A stretch of 64,000 bases of DNA from Pempheris klunzingeri (taxonomy: Eukaryota; Chordata; Actinopteri; Acropomatiformes; Pempheridae), in contig NC_092035.1 of the NCBI RefSeq assembly GCF_042242105.1, positions 8,659,477 to 8,723,476 on the forward strand. The letters run 5' to 3'. Position numbers and translations under genes: made by a program. Below the pieces are notes generated by a model. It had not been told where the DNA came from. It saw only the letters and a program-made list of their open reading frames with translations, and did not search any database. Of this stretch, positions 1 to 12,700 are shown one piece after another; within the stretch, counting starts at the first letter, position 1, and every line of letters starts with the position of its first letter.

Positions 1-626
1 TGTTCAAAAAACACATTATTTTTCACAGCTTTGTTCATCCTCTGTCTGAACGCTCTGTTTTAGAAGAACAGAACCACCTGCTGATCCGCTCTCTAGATAT
101 CTAGATATATGTGCACCATATGGGAGCCAAATCCCAAATGCAACATTTACTGAAAGATGGAGCAGGAGAAAGAGGGAGGGGATGGTCTGTGCTCACAGTT
201 TGGCAGTCTGTAGGCAAACTGGGGACACATGTTTATGTTGAAAATATTACAAATTGCATTTTGCATAATAAGACAATAGTCCGTGATATTCTCCTCGTCA
301 TCATTTGGCCCCACATATCTCTCATTTACTATTTTACAGGCTGACTCTTACTGTATTTACAGTCTAACCCAGGTAGCCTGACGAGCCGTGTTGCTTATCT
401 CTGCTGTGATACAGACGCCTCGCTGATTAGAGGGCTGACAGGTCTAATTCTGCAGGCTAGCTGCTTTTTTTGCTGTTGCTCAGTCCCAAAATACACAGAA
501 CACTGTTTACAGCTCGCAATAAAAAAGGCAATATCACTGTGTGAAACATTTGCTCAAGGCATCATGAAATGAACTGACATGATGTTTCAACTTGTGCAAA
601 GCTAAGCTTGAGCATACAAGCAAAAC

Positions 627-692
627 AGTGGTATTGATCTTCTCATCCAACTCTGCCTGAAAGATATAGTATATAAAGTACATTTCCCAATC
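627..692 (-). repeat. fragment of fold-back repeat family
   Basis: A short piece matching the end of the fold-back family seen at 1898, 6775, 19214, 31912, 53077 and 61250. It has the GATCTTCTCATCCAACTCT stretch followed by the ATTTCCCAA end signature. Only one end is present. Confidence 0.4.
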
Positions 693-1271
693 AGTCAGTT
701 TATATGGTTATACAATAGAAATACACACAACGTTAAGACCAGACCACCACTCAGCATGTCCACCTGGAGTGTCTGAAGTGTTTTATTCTGGAAAATCCAC
801 ACTGATGTTAAGACTTCTGGGTGAACTTCAGTCAGTCTGTGCGAGAATGAAAAGAAACCTGGCATGAGCACCTGTAGCAGCTTTCGTTAACCGACATTTG
901 ATTTGAAATTGGGGTAAATGACTTTTGGTCGAAATGTTAACACTCAGGCTCGCACCAATCAAATGCCAATGAGCAGGCTGTAACTTGGGGGCAATTACAG
1001 CTATTATATTCATGTACAAGAAATGAAACTAAATGAAAAATGTCTCCAAAATGGCAAAAAGCTTTTTCTGTGATTATGATACATAAAAGGCAAAACCAGC
1101 ATTAAACACATACACACACCCCCCCCGGCCATGTCAAATCAACGCGTTCCTCCCACACAGTGAGGGCGACGGCGTGCAGGACAGCGTGAAGTGTGGTGCC
1201 AAGGGCGAATCGATGCTGTCAGCTATCTGATTACCTAGAAGGGACGCAGAAATTAGGGGGTGCAAACACTT

Positions 1272-1290
1272 TAAAAAAAAAAAAAAAAAA
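1272..1290. repeat. poly(A) tract
   Basis: A run of about 18 A residues, possibly the tail of a decayed retroelement; nothing recognisable precedes it. Confidence 0.7.
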
Positions 1291-1897
1291 GCCCACATCA
1301 CCCACACACATTGATTATAATCAGGGAAGGACTTAAGAGTAGTTTGTTCTGGAAAGACAAGACGACAAGAAAAAAACAAAAAGCTCCTTTTTCATGTCTG
1401 AGAGTCAAGTGGCTGTTGTGAATCACAGCCTGCTGCTGTTTCTGTGCTTTGAATATGAAGCTACAGTACGTGTGTCAGTGTAAGTGTGTGTGGAGTTACT
1501 TAAATTCTTCACCCGCTCTCTGCATCCATGACATCTTCTCCACATAACTGCTGGTGGTAAATTACCCATTAATCTTGAAATAATTTGAATTTTCTTTCAG
1601 GGCTAAAATAAAGCCGACTCCAAATGAATCACTGAGCTCTTTGGCCTCGAGGCAGATGGAGGAGATTGGTCTTCAACTCCAAAATAATCACAGCGCCCTC
1701 TTTGTGGCGCAGTCAAATGGTTTCTCTTTAATAACAGTCGTACAGCAGAGAATACATTAGGGATATTTTACAGTCATCACTAAAGTAATTCAGGCAGAAC
1801 TTCGAAGACCGTAGGAAGTCTGATAACAATGAGCTTTAACGCTGAACAACAGACAAATGTCACCTATCTGAAGTTTCTAGCTTTTACCTAGTAACCC

Positions 1898-2200
1898 TTA
1901 AAGGAATAGGTTGATATTTATGCTCTTTCACTTCCTTGCTAAGAATTAGAGGAAACAGTTGATCATGTCTAAATGTGAGGCTAGAGCCAGGAGGATAACC
2001 TGACTCCATCCAAAGAGGTAAAACACACAACGCATTATATACTGTGTTTAAGTCAAACACAAACCAAAATTATGAGACAATTTACAAGCCATACAAAGTT
2101 TTATATGGATTAAAACAAACAAGTTAAATAGTTCCAGTCTTTATGCTAAGCTAATTTCCTGAGCTTGCTCTAGTTTCATATTTATTGGGTGTTAATGTTT
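1898..2200 (+). repeat. fold-back dispersed repeat (MITE-like)
   Basis: The left edge reads TTAAAGGAATAGGTTGATAT and the right part carries the inverted arm CTTTATGCTAAGCTAA followed by TCTAGTTTCATATTTA. Both arms match the same family consensus in opposite orientations, so the element is a decayed fold-back unit. The same family recurs at least eight more times in the window, including inside intron 1 of both cpo copies. Confidence 0.55.
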
Positions 2201-4030
2201 CCATCTAACTTGCTGCAACACAGTGAATCAGCGCATATACAAAAATGTCAAAAGCCTGGCTGTGCTAATGTGTTTAAAAGCAGCTCTGCTGAAGGATCCA
2301 GTCAATTTCAGGTACAAAGTAAAAGTAGCAAAGCGGCTCACTCGGGTCCAAAAGCTCTTCCTTGAGGATGTTCTCGTCACAGTCTGGTTGGTTTGGAGTA
2401 CTCTTTCAGTGAGAGCACAGCTTAAGAAGGTGAGACAAAGACAGGTAACCAAGGGTGAAAGGCCTATTTGGTATTGTGTCAAACAACCCTTCAGTATCAA
2501 TACATCCAGCACGCTCCCTTAACTCAGATTAACACCTTAGAATGATTTTAGTCATCATTATTTAGTAATCAGTGGGGTACTATTGGTAGTGCTACAGGCA
2601 TGGAGGCTCAGAAAGCTGCTGCCTTAGTGTTTTTTCAAAAGAAGCTCATTAATGAAACTGTGTCTAAAGACACAAAAGGAATAAGATTAAATTAAATCAT
2701 CACACAACAGGCCGGCTTTGGAAGGCAATGCTTTTCTGAAGCCCTCCGTGAAAAACTGAATGAAAAAGGAGAAGGCACCCTTATGTCTAGAGGAGGGCAT
2801 CATGAAACACAGGCAATGAAAACAGATTAACAAGCAGGTATAAAGTCTATTTGTAGGATAAATAAACTGTAAATAGTCTCTTAGTGATGAAATATCTAAA
2901 TACTGTGTTCCCACAAATTCTGTGTCATGTAAATGTGTAATGAAAGCAGCCTGACAGACAGACAAAGTTGAAAGAGCCATAAGGCTTAAGAAACTTTGTG
3001 TTTAAAAGTATTTTCTTTGAGTGGAGTATAATTCATTCAGGCCCGACTCTCAGACCAGAATATTTCACGGTTAGGTGGAGTAATGGAGGAATAAACTCAG
3101 CTCTGCCTCATTTCCATAAAGGCCTATTCTTTAGAGCCACGTGGTATGAATACATTTCGGGAAAAGGACTCTTAGAAAAGCCAATTCCTTCTTGACGTAT
3201 TGAACTTGTGTCAGTATTATAGCCACAATCATTTCCTGTTGAAAGATATTTTACTGCAAACACACACCTGAAAATAAAAACAGCATTTATTGAGGTCAAG
3301 GCAGAGAAAGCAAGAGATGTGACAGCGGGAACATCAGCCTGATTCAGCACATCCTCATTCATTCAGTGCAAGTCCTGCATCTCAAGGACAGAAACATCCA
3401 CTAAGACATTAAATTGCAGGTGAAATTGTCCCTGACATTACCATAATGGTGGTGCTATTTGAAGAGAATTAGCATCATGATAACCTGACAGCCTTTTGTG
3501 AACAGGTGTGCAGAGTTTATAGGCGTGAGTACTGAAGAGTTATGCCTCCCTCCCTTTGCGTTTGTGTGGATTTGCTTTGTTGCAGGTGTTATTGCAAAAT
3601 TAGCATGATGGCAGCATGGCCAGATGGCGTCTATAACAAACCTTGGCCCATCACAAATGTGGACAAACACTCGAACTTGACGTAACTATTTGCCAAAAGG
3701 GAAATTTACATGTGTAAAAATGTGGAAATAATTACAATGGAGACATTCTAAAAGCAGCATTCCTCACAAGACTTGCAGTGTGGAGCCATTTTGTGCAACT
3801 AAAACATTCAGTCATTTAAAGCTGCTCTAATCAATTTAATAATACTTTTTATAATAACATTTGATCAAATCACAACTTGTGTGAATTTGTGCTTCTGGTG
3901 ATGAACCCACAGAGAATTATCACCAGCTTTGTAGTTCCCTTTGGCTCTACAGCTCTTTTTGGTTGGTTTTTGTTTTCAGTCTCTCACCTGCACATTCGAA
4001 CAAAAAAGCTGAAAACCCAGAAGATAGACA

Positions 4031-4166
4031 TTTAGCAACTAGCTGCTGAACATAGTGGGGCATTTAGCCGCTAAACAGGCAGATATTTCCTTCAGGAGTT
4101 GGTGGAGAACAAAACAGAGCTAAAAAAAAGGAGGGTAAACCCACTTACATTCATCAGGTCACCAGA
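4031..4166 (+). repeat. dispersed repeat, copy A of a pair
   Basis: This block shares an ordered series of words with 47598-47732: CATTTAGC(C/A)GCTAAACAGG, then CAGGAGTTGGTGGAGA, then CATTCATCAG or TATTCATCAG. The two lie 43 kb apart in the same orientation and are clearly diverged copies of one non-coding repeat. The class is not recognised. Confidence 0.5.
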
Positions 4167-4308
4167 AACACAAATTCTTATCAGTGTTGTTGTGTCCCCA
4201 CATCTGCCAGCATGTAAGTGAACAGATAGCCATTTGCTGCTGATAATTTAGCAGTGTTTTGTTGTTTCTGCTCGTCTTTGCTGCTCCCAAGTGGCAGGTT
4301 TAACCATT

Positions 4309-4332
4309 AGCCCCCCCCACACACACACACTC
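4309..4332. repeat. (CA)n microsatellite
   Basis: A C-run leads into about ten CA units with one interruption. Confidence 0.7.
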
Positions 4333-6774
4333 ACACTCCCACGCTCTTTGCACACACAGCCAGTGTACAACTAAAACATAGGAATAAATTGAAATACGGC
4401 AATTACAAATAAAGCATATGGGACAGCTACAATTAACGCAATAATGCCAGTAGCCATAGTCACACATGGAGCAGATGGCGACAGCATTTACTGTAATTAA
4501 GCCTCATGTCCTCCTTGTGCGTCTTTGTCATGAAATTCTTCTGTGTTTCACAGCCAGATGGTTTGAGATAGGTGTTATGAAATTGTGGGGTTTAAACATA
4601 AGAAAGGAAATCCACATATGAAATGGTCAAAAGTTCAGAGGCTAAAAGAGGAGAAGAGCTTACAGCCATGTTTATGGCTCTGTGAGGCTGCTCGTTGCAA
4701 CTAACCTGTTACATGTTAGACGGTGATCTTTAGCGGTCATGGGGGAGTAAATGTAACTGACCAAAGGGTCCTGTGTGGTCAGAAGGGTTGACCATGTTGT
4801 GAGCATGACATGATAGCTTAGCTTGTTGTCAACAAGTTAATTCATTTGTGAGACTTGGTGCTATAATCTGAGGCTGTTTGCACAGTCGGTCAGTCGTCCA
4901 TGTCAGGTGCATCTGATGGAAAAGATACACTGTGGGTGTGTCAACATGTGATCAAGTAGGCCATCGCTAGAATCAGGCATTCTGTAGGCTACTTATGACC
5001 AATAACCCCCCGACACTGTGATGTCTCATTCCTGCCTGATGAAAGTCCCATCAGTGAATCACTGCAATAAATGTCAGATCTCAGGATTTTGTCTCCTAAA
5101 GGCAGGAAGGAAAAAACATTTTGCTTCAAATGAGACTTCTTTGTGGCTTTGCTTGGTAACCAGTTGACAGTAAAACAAAGCTTCTCACTTGACTGGTTTC
5201 TCCTTTGTTTCAGCTCGCTGGCTGATTATGATTTATTTCTTCCAAGATGCGAAGAAAACAAGCCAGGCTTACAATCAAACACTGAACAGCAGAAGAAAGA
5301 TGAAAAGGAAGCAGCAGAATGCAGGAGCCTTAAATCAGGATGATTCAAGCGAGAGAATTCAAGCTGAAAAGGCCCATACAGACTGTGTACCTGTCTCTTT
5401 TTCCAAGTAAACTGTGCAAACATTTGAAGACAGAGCCATTATTTGCTCTTTGAAATTTGAGGTAATCATCATATTTCTTTGAACTGTGAAAGGAACTAGT
5501 CATCTAGAGGCACTTTACTTCGACAGCAGTGACACTGGGGATGCAGTGTCTGGTCTGCCTCCTGTACTGAAGAGACGTCACGTATAAAAGAAGTCCCTTT
5601 ACATATGGCACTTCCATCTGGAGGTTTGAGCTTGTGAACAGCGAGTGATGCATATACAGTATCTGGACATAGAGTACAAAGCAACATGGTAAATGGATCA
5701 TTTTTTACGCCTGTACTTGCCTGCTGAAAATGAACATTGCAAAACATATCCTCATTCATTATTGTGAATTACTTGCATCTTAATATTTCTCATTAGCCTG
5801 CACACAATTGCTCTATGCACTTGTCCATTATACAATTTAATATTCCTATATTCATATTCTGTCTCTTATCACTGGAAACCCAGTTTCCCTACAGGTAACA
5901 CTGAATTTTTATTACTGAATGCACTGAACAGTTTTAGGACAATAAGTTACATGCATGAAAAGGTGCAGATGAAGAGAGTTTCACAAAAAAAGTGGGTGTT
6001 ACAACCTTTATTTCATGCTTTGTTATTGTCAGACTGATCTCCCTGCATCTGTGAAGCTGTCACACGTTTACCCAAATCTTCTAAAAAGCTAATTATGAAG
6101 CCTGGGCTCATTTTAACTCTGGCCTTCACTTCACTGGAGACCTTTGGTGCAGCCCAAACATTTTAAAAGAAATGAAAGTACTGGATATTTTTTAAATCGA
6201 GTTTAAAGACTCACTGCAGCTTGTTTGGAAGTTGCAAATTGAGCAGAAATGAAAAAGTGCAGTTCAAGGGTCCATATTTGCATTGAGAGGTTTCTTTTTC
6301 CACGTAGATAATTAAAAAGCAAGCAGCAACTGGTACTTAACTTTCCCTTAATTCTCCCAACAAATCAAATGCAGAACTATGTTTGGTTAGGTATGGACGG
6401 CATGCATATAACACCTGGTGTTATGTGGTGGTGTAATGGAGAAACTGACTAAGACACATCGTAACCTGCCGTGCTTGTTGTAGAAAAAAAAAAACCACAA
6501 GACCACTGGGGAAGAATTATAATACCTGTGATCTTTTAAGCAAACAAGGTGTATTGACTCAAGGCTTTTGCACATTGTATGACTTGTTGAATAATAAACC
6601 AACTCAAATGTTTGTGCTTTCATACTTCACCTTTGGCATCATCCTCCTTCAAGCTAAAAGGCACAAAAGCATTTGCATAGTGAAACAAGAGCTCCGGCAT
6701 GTGACTCATCAGGTGTCAACTGCTAATACTGCTGTTAGCAGGAACACGCTCAGAGAGAAACTAATAGGCTGAGA

Positions 6775-7205
6775 ACAGCAAAGCTCCTCTTTAGTTTGAC
6801 ACTTTGTGAAATACGCTGATTCCTTATTGAGCTAGTCTGAGAGCTACAGCCTGCAGGTGGTTAGCTTAGCAATTGGACTAGAAACGGGGAAACGGCTTGC
6901 CATGCTTTCCTACCAGCGCCTCCACAGCTCACTAGTAACACACTAGAAAAAAGAAAAATATTGCAGAGCTATGATCCGGACTATTTCTTGGCTGGGTGCA
7001 GTGATATCCTGAGGTGATGATGTCACCTACCCTCCAAGAACTGGTCCAGAGATAAAACATGGTAATTAATAACTTTAAGAGGGGCTTTTGTTACAATTGG
7101 ATAAAGCCAGGCTCTCTTTTTGGCCCCATTTCCAGTCTTTAAGCTAAGCTGTGCTAACCAGCTACTGGCTGTAGACACGAGTGTCATCAGTCTTTTTCAG
7201 CAGTA
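6775..7205 (+). repeat. fold-back dispersed repeat (MITE-like)
   Basis: The left arm has GTGAAATACGCTGATTCC, GGTTAGCTTAGCA and GAAACGGGGAAACGG. The middle has GGACTATTTCTTGGCTGGGT, and the right arm is the inverted CCAGTCTTTAAGCTAAGC. This is the longest and most complete version of the family in the window. Confidence 0.55.
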
Positions 7206-8381
7206 GTTTTGTACATATTAAATCTAAATCTAAATGTTTGATGAATGGTTTCAGCCTCCTGTAACTGGACTTTGAATCTCAGAGGATGTTTTCCAGACTG
7301 TTGCTAAAACTGAGATTGTAGCTGATTGACTCATTTACCGAAAACCCTGTCATGTCTCTCAGGGGAATAAGAGACAAGAGGGATACTGCACATGGAATTT
7401 TACAATTATTCAAATGTATGATATTTTAGAGAACTATAAATAGGTGGTGGATGAACATCAGAAGATGGAAGGAGTGCTGCACCTTCACCCTCTGCCGTTT
7501 CAGGTGCTGTGAACCCAGTAAACACTCCACCCTCTGCTCATGTGCCTCCTGCTCACCGTCAGTCCCCTGAGCCCTGTGCCTGTCAGGATGATTGACAGCA
7601 TCCCACCAGGCAGCTCATGTCAAAAGACAGAAGACGTTTCTCTCAAGGGACTTAAATTATGTTACCTGTCATATTTCATGTGCCACTAAGAAAAGTGCCA
7701 AAATCTCAGTCAGGCTGACATACTGCCATATTTGTGACATTTTACTTAATGAGACATTGAAGGGAGGTAAAAATACTTGAAAAGGTCTCTACTTTCCTAT
7801 GCAAAGGATAAGAAAAGAACTACAGTAGGTGTTATATGAATGTTCTCACGGACTTGGGATTTATCAACATATTTAAAAGTAAAACTAATTAGTCACTAAG
7901 AAGGAACAGTCTGTGTTTGGTCTCGTTTACTGGGTCCAAAACTCAAACTGGGGCTGTAATGTTCAAGTTTGTCCTCCATCTAAACGTGGGAGTCTTTAAA
8001 GTGAGACAATGCAACTTTTGAAAGAAGAAATAACATGATCACCCTCTTACAGGCTAAATTCATGAGCAATAAAACACACCCACGCACACGCAGCACATTC
8101 AGTGGTTGTGCTGCTAATGCTTTGTTAGTTAATGTGAGGAAACTTAGTGAGTGAGAGTCGAAATTGCAACTTTGACACTTTGCGCTGCAATTTTTTGTCT
8201 GACAAACAAATTTGAATGCGATGAAGACAGAGGGTTAGACTAATGAGGCTCATCAGCAGTGTCTCCTGGTGTCTATGTAATCTCTCATAGACCCACTGAC
8301 GTTTTATTCGTTTCTTACAGCTATTTGTAGGATTCTGTCCTCTGAGTTTATGACACACTGTAGCACAGTTCATGTGATCAA

Positions 8382-9020
8382 GAGTTGTGTGCCCAGAAAA
8401 TGGACTATACCCCTTTCTAGTCTTCTTTGACCACTCAAAGTGCTGTAACACAAGACTCCATTCACCCATTCATATATTTCATTCATATACCCATTGGGTA
8501 CCAACATGCAGGCTAAACATTCACATGTAGAGTGCTGTGCAGTCTTAGGCAGCTGTGACGCCTCCTACAGCTGTTTCTGTTTCAGATAATTATTGTGTTT
8601 CAACCTACATATGAAATTGATGATCATTAGCACCTGTTTGGTATAACTGGTTAATCTTACACCTGACTGTGATCCTACTAAATCCCTGACTTTGTGCAAG
8701 TGTACCTAGATGCATTGATGCTGTTTTGAAGGGGGTCACACAATGTTGATTTGATTCAGATTTCTCATTCGTTTGCTCACTTTGCATTTTGTAAATCAAT
8801 ACAAATGAATTTTATACTTTTGGAAGTATTTTTACTTTATAGCATTTTTTCCACACCTGCCCAAGACTTCTGCACATGACTACATTCACATGGGAGCAAT
8901 TGCTGTTCAGTAAGTAAATCAACTATACATCAGCATGCGAACTGGAGGAGCCGGGAATCAAGCCGCTGATCTTCCAATTAGTGGATGACCCACCCTGCCT
9001 TTGGCTCAGTGGGAGAGCAC
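8382..9020 (-). repeat. SINE-like teleost repeat, split by an insertion
   Basis: The left piece (8382-8527) has CTAGTCTTCTTTGACCACTC and TTCACCCATTCAT. The right piece (8882-9020) has GGAGCAATTGCTGTTCAG, GGAGGAGCCGGGAATCAA and ATTAGTGGATGACCC. From memory these are the two halves of one common teleost dispersed repeat, here separated by a 354-bp insert (8528-8881). In reverse orientation the right piece contains a decayed B-box-like segment, as expected of a tRNA-derived SINE. Confidence 0.55.
8528..8881. mobile_element. nested non-autonomous DNA element (MITE) inside a SINE-like repeat
   Basis: The ends are inverted relatives of each other: AGTGCTGTGCAGTCTTAGGC on the left, and a right end whose complement reads AGTCATGTGCAGAAGTCTTG. 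The insert has no coding capacity. An 11-bp direct repeat, ACATTCACATG, flanks it at 8517-8527 and 8882-8892, and TA lies just inside the left copy and across the right boundary. It interrupts an older repeat, so it is the younger insertion. Confidence 0.5.
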
Positions 9021-9768
9021 ATGGCACAGCAGTGGTTAACTTCATTAATGTCTTGTAATTATTCATGATTAGACAGGCTCTGTCCTTATCTGACTGCAAA
9101 TTGTACTTTTCTACACTTCCAACTGTCTCACACACACACAGTTTCCAAGTTTATTGACAAAGGTCCACTCATTTGTTCCATGTCTATTTTTGTAATTGTA
9201 AAAGTCTCACAGTAACTGCACTAGTTTTATTACTGTGCATATGGATGTGTTCCCATACACAAGACACAAATCATCAGTTACTGGAGTTAAATCATCTTTA
9301 CCTGTGGATAATTTATTTGTTTTGAAAATCATAAATTCAACTAATGAGATTTTACTACCAACAGACAGTGTATTTGGAATGATATATGTTCATTATTTGG
9401 GGTATCATGGGACTGGTGTCTATCCATTCAGATAGTTTATGTTTTTGTCCAAGTGTTGTGGGTTTGTAGATGAGTGGAACTGAATATGTGATGCCAACAG
9501 CGTTTTCAGAATCAGAGCTCAATACAATGGAGCTGAATAGAGAATCCACATCATTGTCTATAGTTTACACAGATTTCAACAATGTTGATCCCCCCAAAAA
9601 TGCATCTTTCCATCTGTATGTTTGTCATTGAAGTTTTTTGTGGCGTCAGAGATCTCTGATGTGCTCAGACTGAAGCTTCTTTTTCATTCTTTTCATTCAT
9701 GTCGAGCTTAATTGACACCTAATCCTACTGCTTTGATGTCACATTGAAGGGCACATTCGGTGCATTGA

Positions 9769-9779
9769 GGGGGGGGGGT
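9769..9779. repeat. poly(G) run
   Basis: A short homopolymer run of G in otherwise unremarkable non-coding sequence. Confidence 0.5.
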
Positions 9780-12700
9780 GCCTTAGACTCAATCTTCTGG
9801 AAGCATGTGTGATGTTTTCAGCCTCTATGCCTGCCCGTATGCATTTGTAGGCCACAGCCATGTCATTTCAGACTGAATAGTGCAGAAGTTTGTTCACCTT
9901 TTCATATTCTCCTCTTGCTTTCTGTCATCACACACATTCTTTCACATTACCGAGGCCAAAGCAGCCTCCTCTGACCGCCTCCGTTGGCTTACAGACTCTT
10001 TCAGGGATCTGAGCCAGCAGCAGGCGGTCTCGTGCCACTGTGCCATGTGGTGTGGCCTCGGAGATCACCATTTTCATAACGAGGTGTCAACTAGGATGAC
10101 GGATGATGTCGGTCCTCTCCTCCTCGGTTTGGACTCCAAGGTGCAGAGACTTGGCAAACAGCAGCTAGAGGGAAATCTGCGAGCAGAGGAAATGTGGGAG
10201 ATGTGGGCAGCGTGACTGAATTGCGTGTTTTTCCATCTCTCCCATTAACAAAGACATCAGCTGTGACGCAAGTGCGAAGAAGTGCCACAGTCCCAGATAT
10301 TACTGCCAGGATCTGTCTGATGTGCTATTCTACTGATTCCCACTAAGTCACTGGCATTAATCAACACCTTGAATTCTAGTATGATTACTTTATGCTGTGG
10401 GCTGGTATAATTATGTGTAGTTCCATTTGAATTAACTGTAGATTATGCTGTGTCACTGCCAACTCCTCAACCACCCTGCTGTCTTTGAGTCACTACATGC
10501 TCCATAAATGTTTTCATCAATTCCAGATATGTTTTAGCTACAGGTGTGTGTTGCATGATGATGCCATGTAGAAAGATATCATACACAAAATACAAGTTAT
10601 GATAATTAAATAATTTCCGAAGGTGCAGAGAGAAAAAGGCCCGTGATCAGTCTTTGACTCTTTTCCTCTTGTCTCTGAATGTCGCCTCATGAAGCCCAGG
10701 GATACGTGGTCTGTTTGACCACTCAGCCTCTGCAGCCATGCTGCAGCCTCTGTGAGGCTGTCCTAAGGCACAGCAGGTAACATGCTGATGTTTAGCAGGT
10801 ACAAGGTTTACTTTATTTTAACATGATAGTGCAGTGTATAGAAAAACCCAATCAGTGTTACTAGTGTAGCTGATTTCGCACTAGATTTTGCATCTTTTCA
10901 GACCTCTTCAGTGACATTTGTTTTTCAAAAGTAACATATGGGCAGTTTCTGCATTTAAGTTGATTTGGATGCATATTGGCATTAGGAGCCTAAATAATAA
11001 TAATAGCTGATGATAAAGCTCATTGGAGTTGGTTACATATGGCCTGACTTCAAAACTTGTGTATGTAACAATATTACTGACATGCAAATTAGTGTCACCT
11101 CAGGTTTCAGCTACTTTTAATTTAAAATAGTCAGCAGCACTGAAGGTGCCAACTTGGCCTATAAAGGCAGGAGACATGGACTCATTGAGACATGGACATT
11201 AAGAATGTCTGTACAAAACTACACAGCTATGAGTTGTTGTGATGTTTCAGTGTCACAGTAAGTTGCAGAAGATGGAGCCAATTGCAAGACAGAGGAGAAA
11301 CGTATCTATGTTTTCAGACTCAAATGAAGAACAACTTAATAAAAAAATGTAAAAAAAAAACTGAATGAACCAAAAGGAACAAAGGCTGCACTAATGTGGG
11401 AATGGAGAACATGTGAGAATAGATGACGAGCAAAGAGCTGATTGGTTGGGGAAACACTGGGAGCAAAGCAGGCTAACAAAGGTGACGCAGAACAGGTGTG
11501 GAGAGAACGAGCAGACACGCCCACACAGCACACGGAGACAAACCATCCAAAGCAATGTGATTAGGGATTTAAAACTGTATCAATGATATTATTTCACTGA
11601 GTGATATACCCTAACAGGGCTGTTACACAGTGACTAGATCAGCTCCTAATGGGTCGTGGCCTTATGTGGAAACATAACACCCATGTGAATAATCAGATGT
11701 AGCTACACCACCTCACCTGTGGGTCAACACACAGCTTCATTAAAACAAACAGAATTGAAATCGCAGTGTTAACACAGCCAAAATAATAAAAAAATAATAA
11801 TCCAGTTTGAATCCAGCCATGCTTCCAGCCCTGACATGTATGACCTGAATTTCATTATGATAATCAAAATGAGATAAGAAATTATCAAATTACTAACCAA
11901 TTATGGCTGTGTATATAAACTGGAGGTGTTCCCACTGTGAACTGTGAAGGAACTGGTGTTGTTTGATGTGCGCTCAGTCTCTCACACTCAGATGTGTGAT
12001 AGAGTTGGGTGTGGAGCTGCGTTCACTAATTATTTTATCCAGTCGGGTGTTCCTAATTAGAAAATCATCCTGATGTCAGGATGGAGATGAAATTAAATGT
12101 AACTTCATGAATAACAGACATGACGCTCCTGAACCTTACGAATGAAATATTAGTATGAACAAATTAAGCAGGAGATCATTTTACAAATGAGGCCCCTGAT
12201 GCGCCGCTTGTTGTCATGGCAATGATTACCGGTGCTGTGATGACTATATAAATGAAGGCATCGACAACAACACTTATTATCAGTTATTGACAAAATAGTC
12301 CCTCAACGGAGCGCAGTTACTTTGGGTATAATGAGCTGATGGCCCATCATGAGTATTGATTTGTTTGCCAGCGACTGGATTTTTCCTGTTCATGTTTCTT
12401 TCTCCTTGCTTCATCTGCACCGACTGAGCTCCACACTGTCCCCAGTGACTGATTTACACTTCAGATAAACTGCTTCTAACCAGCTAAACACATTTCATGA
12501 CCCTGTATCAGCTGGGTTTGAGATACGGTGCATACAAATTTTATACAGCGCATACCAGACTCCAGCTGTATTTTTTGTGGCATTGTTAGTAGGCCATGGG
12601 TGCTTTTTTCATTCCATTGTGGTGGACAATAAAATACTGGGCGTGAAATGTAGAGCACCATATAACAAATTGCACACAAGTCCTTGAAATGTTGTGCAAC

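Noticed and set aside
9001-9020. A-box-like TGGCTCAGTGG suggesting a tRNA gene
   Set aside because: It is part of the decayed SINE-like repeat; no cloverleaf can be formed around it.
12190-12250. RFX X-box-like sequence near a TATATAAA-like stretch
   Set aside because: A single weak match with no gene nearby; chance is likely in this much sequence.
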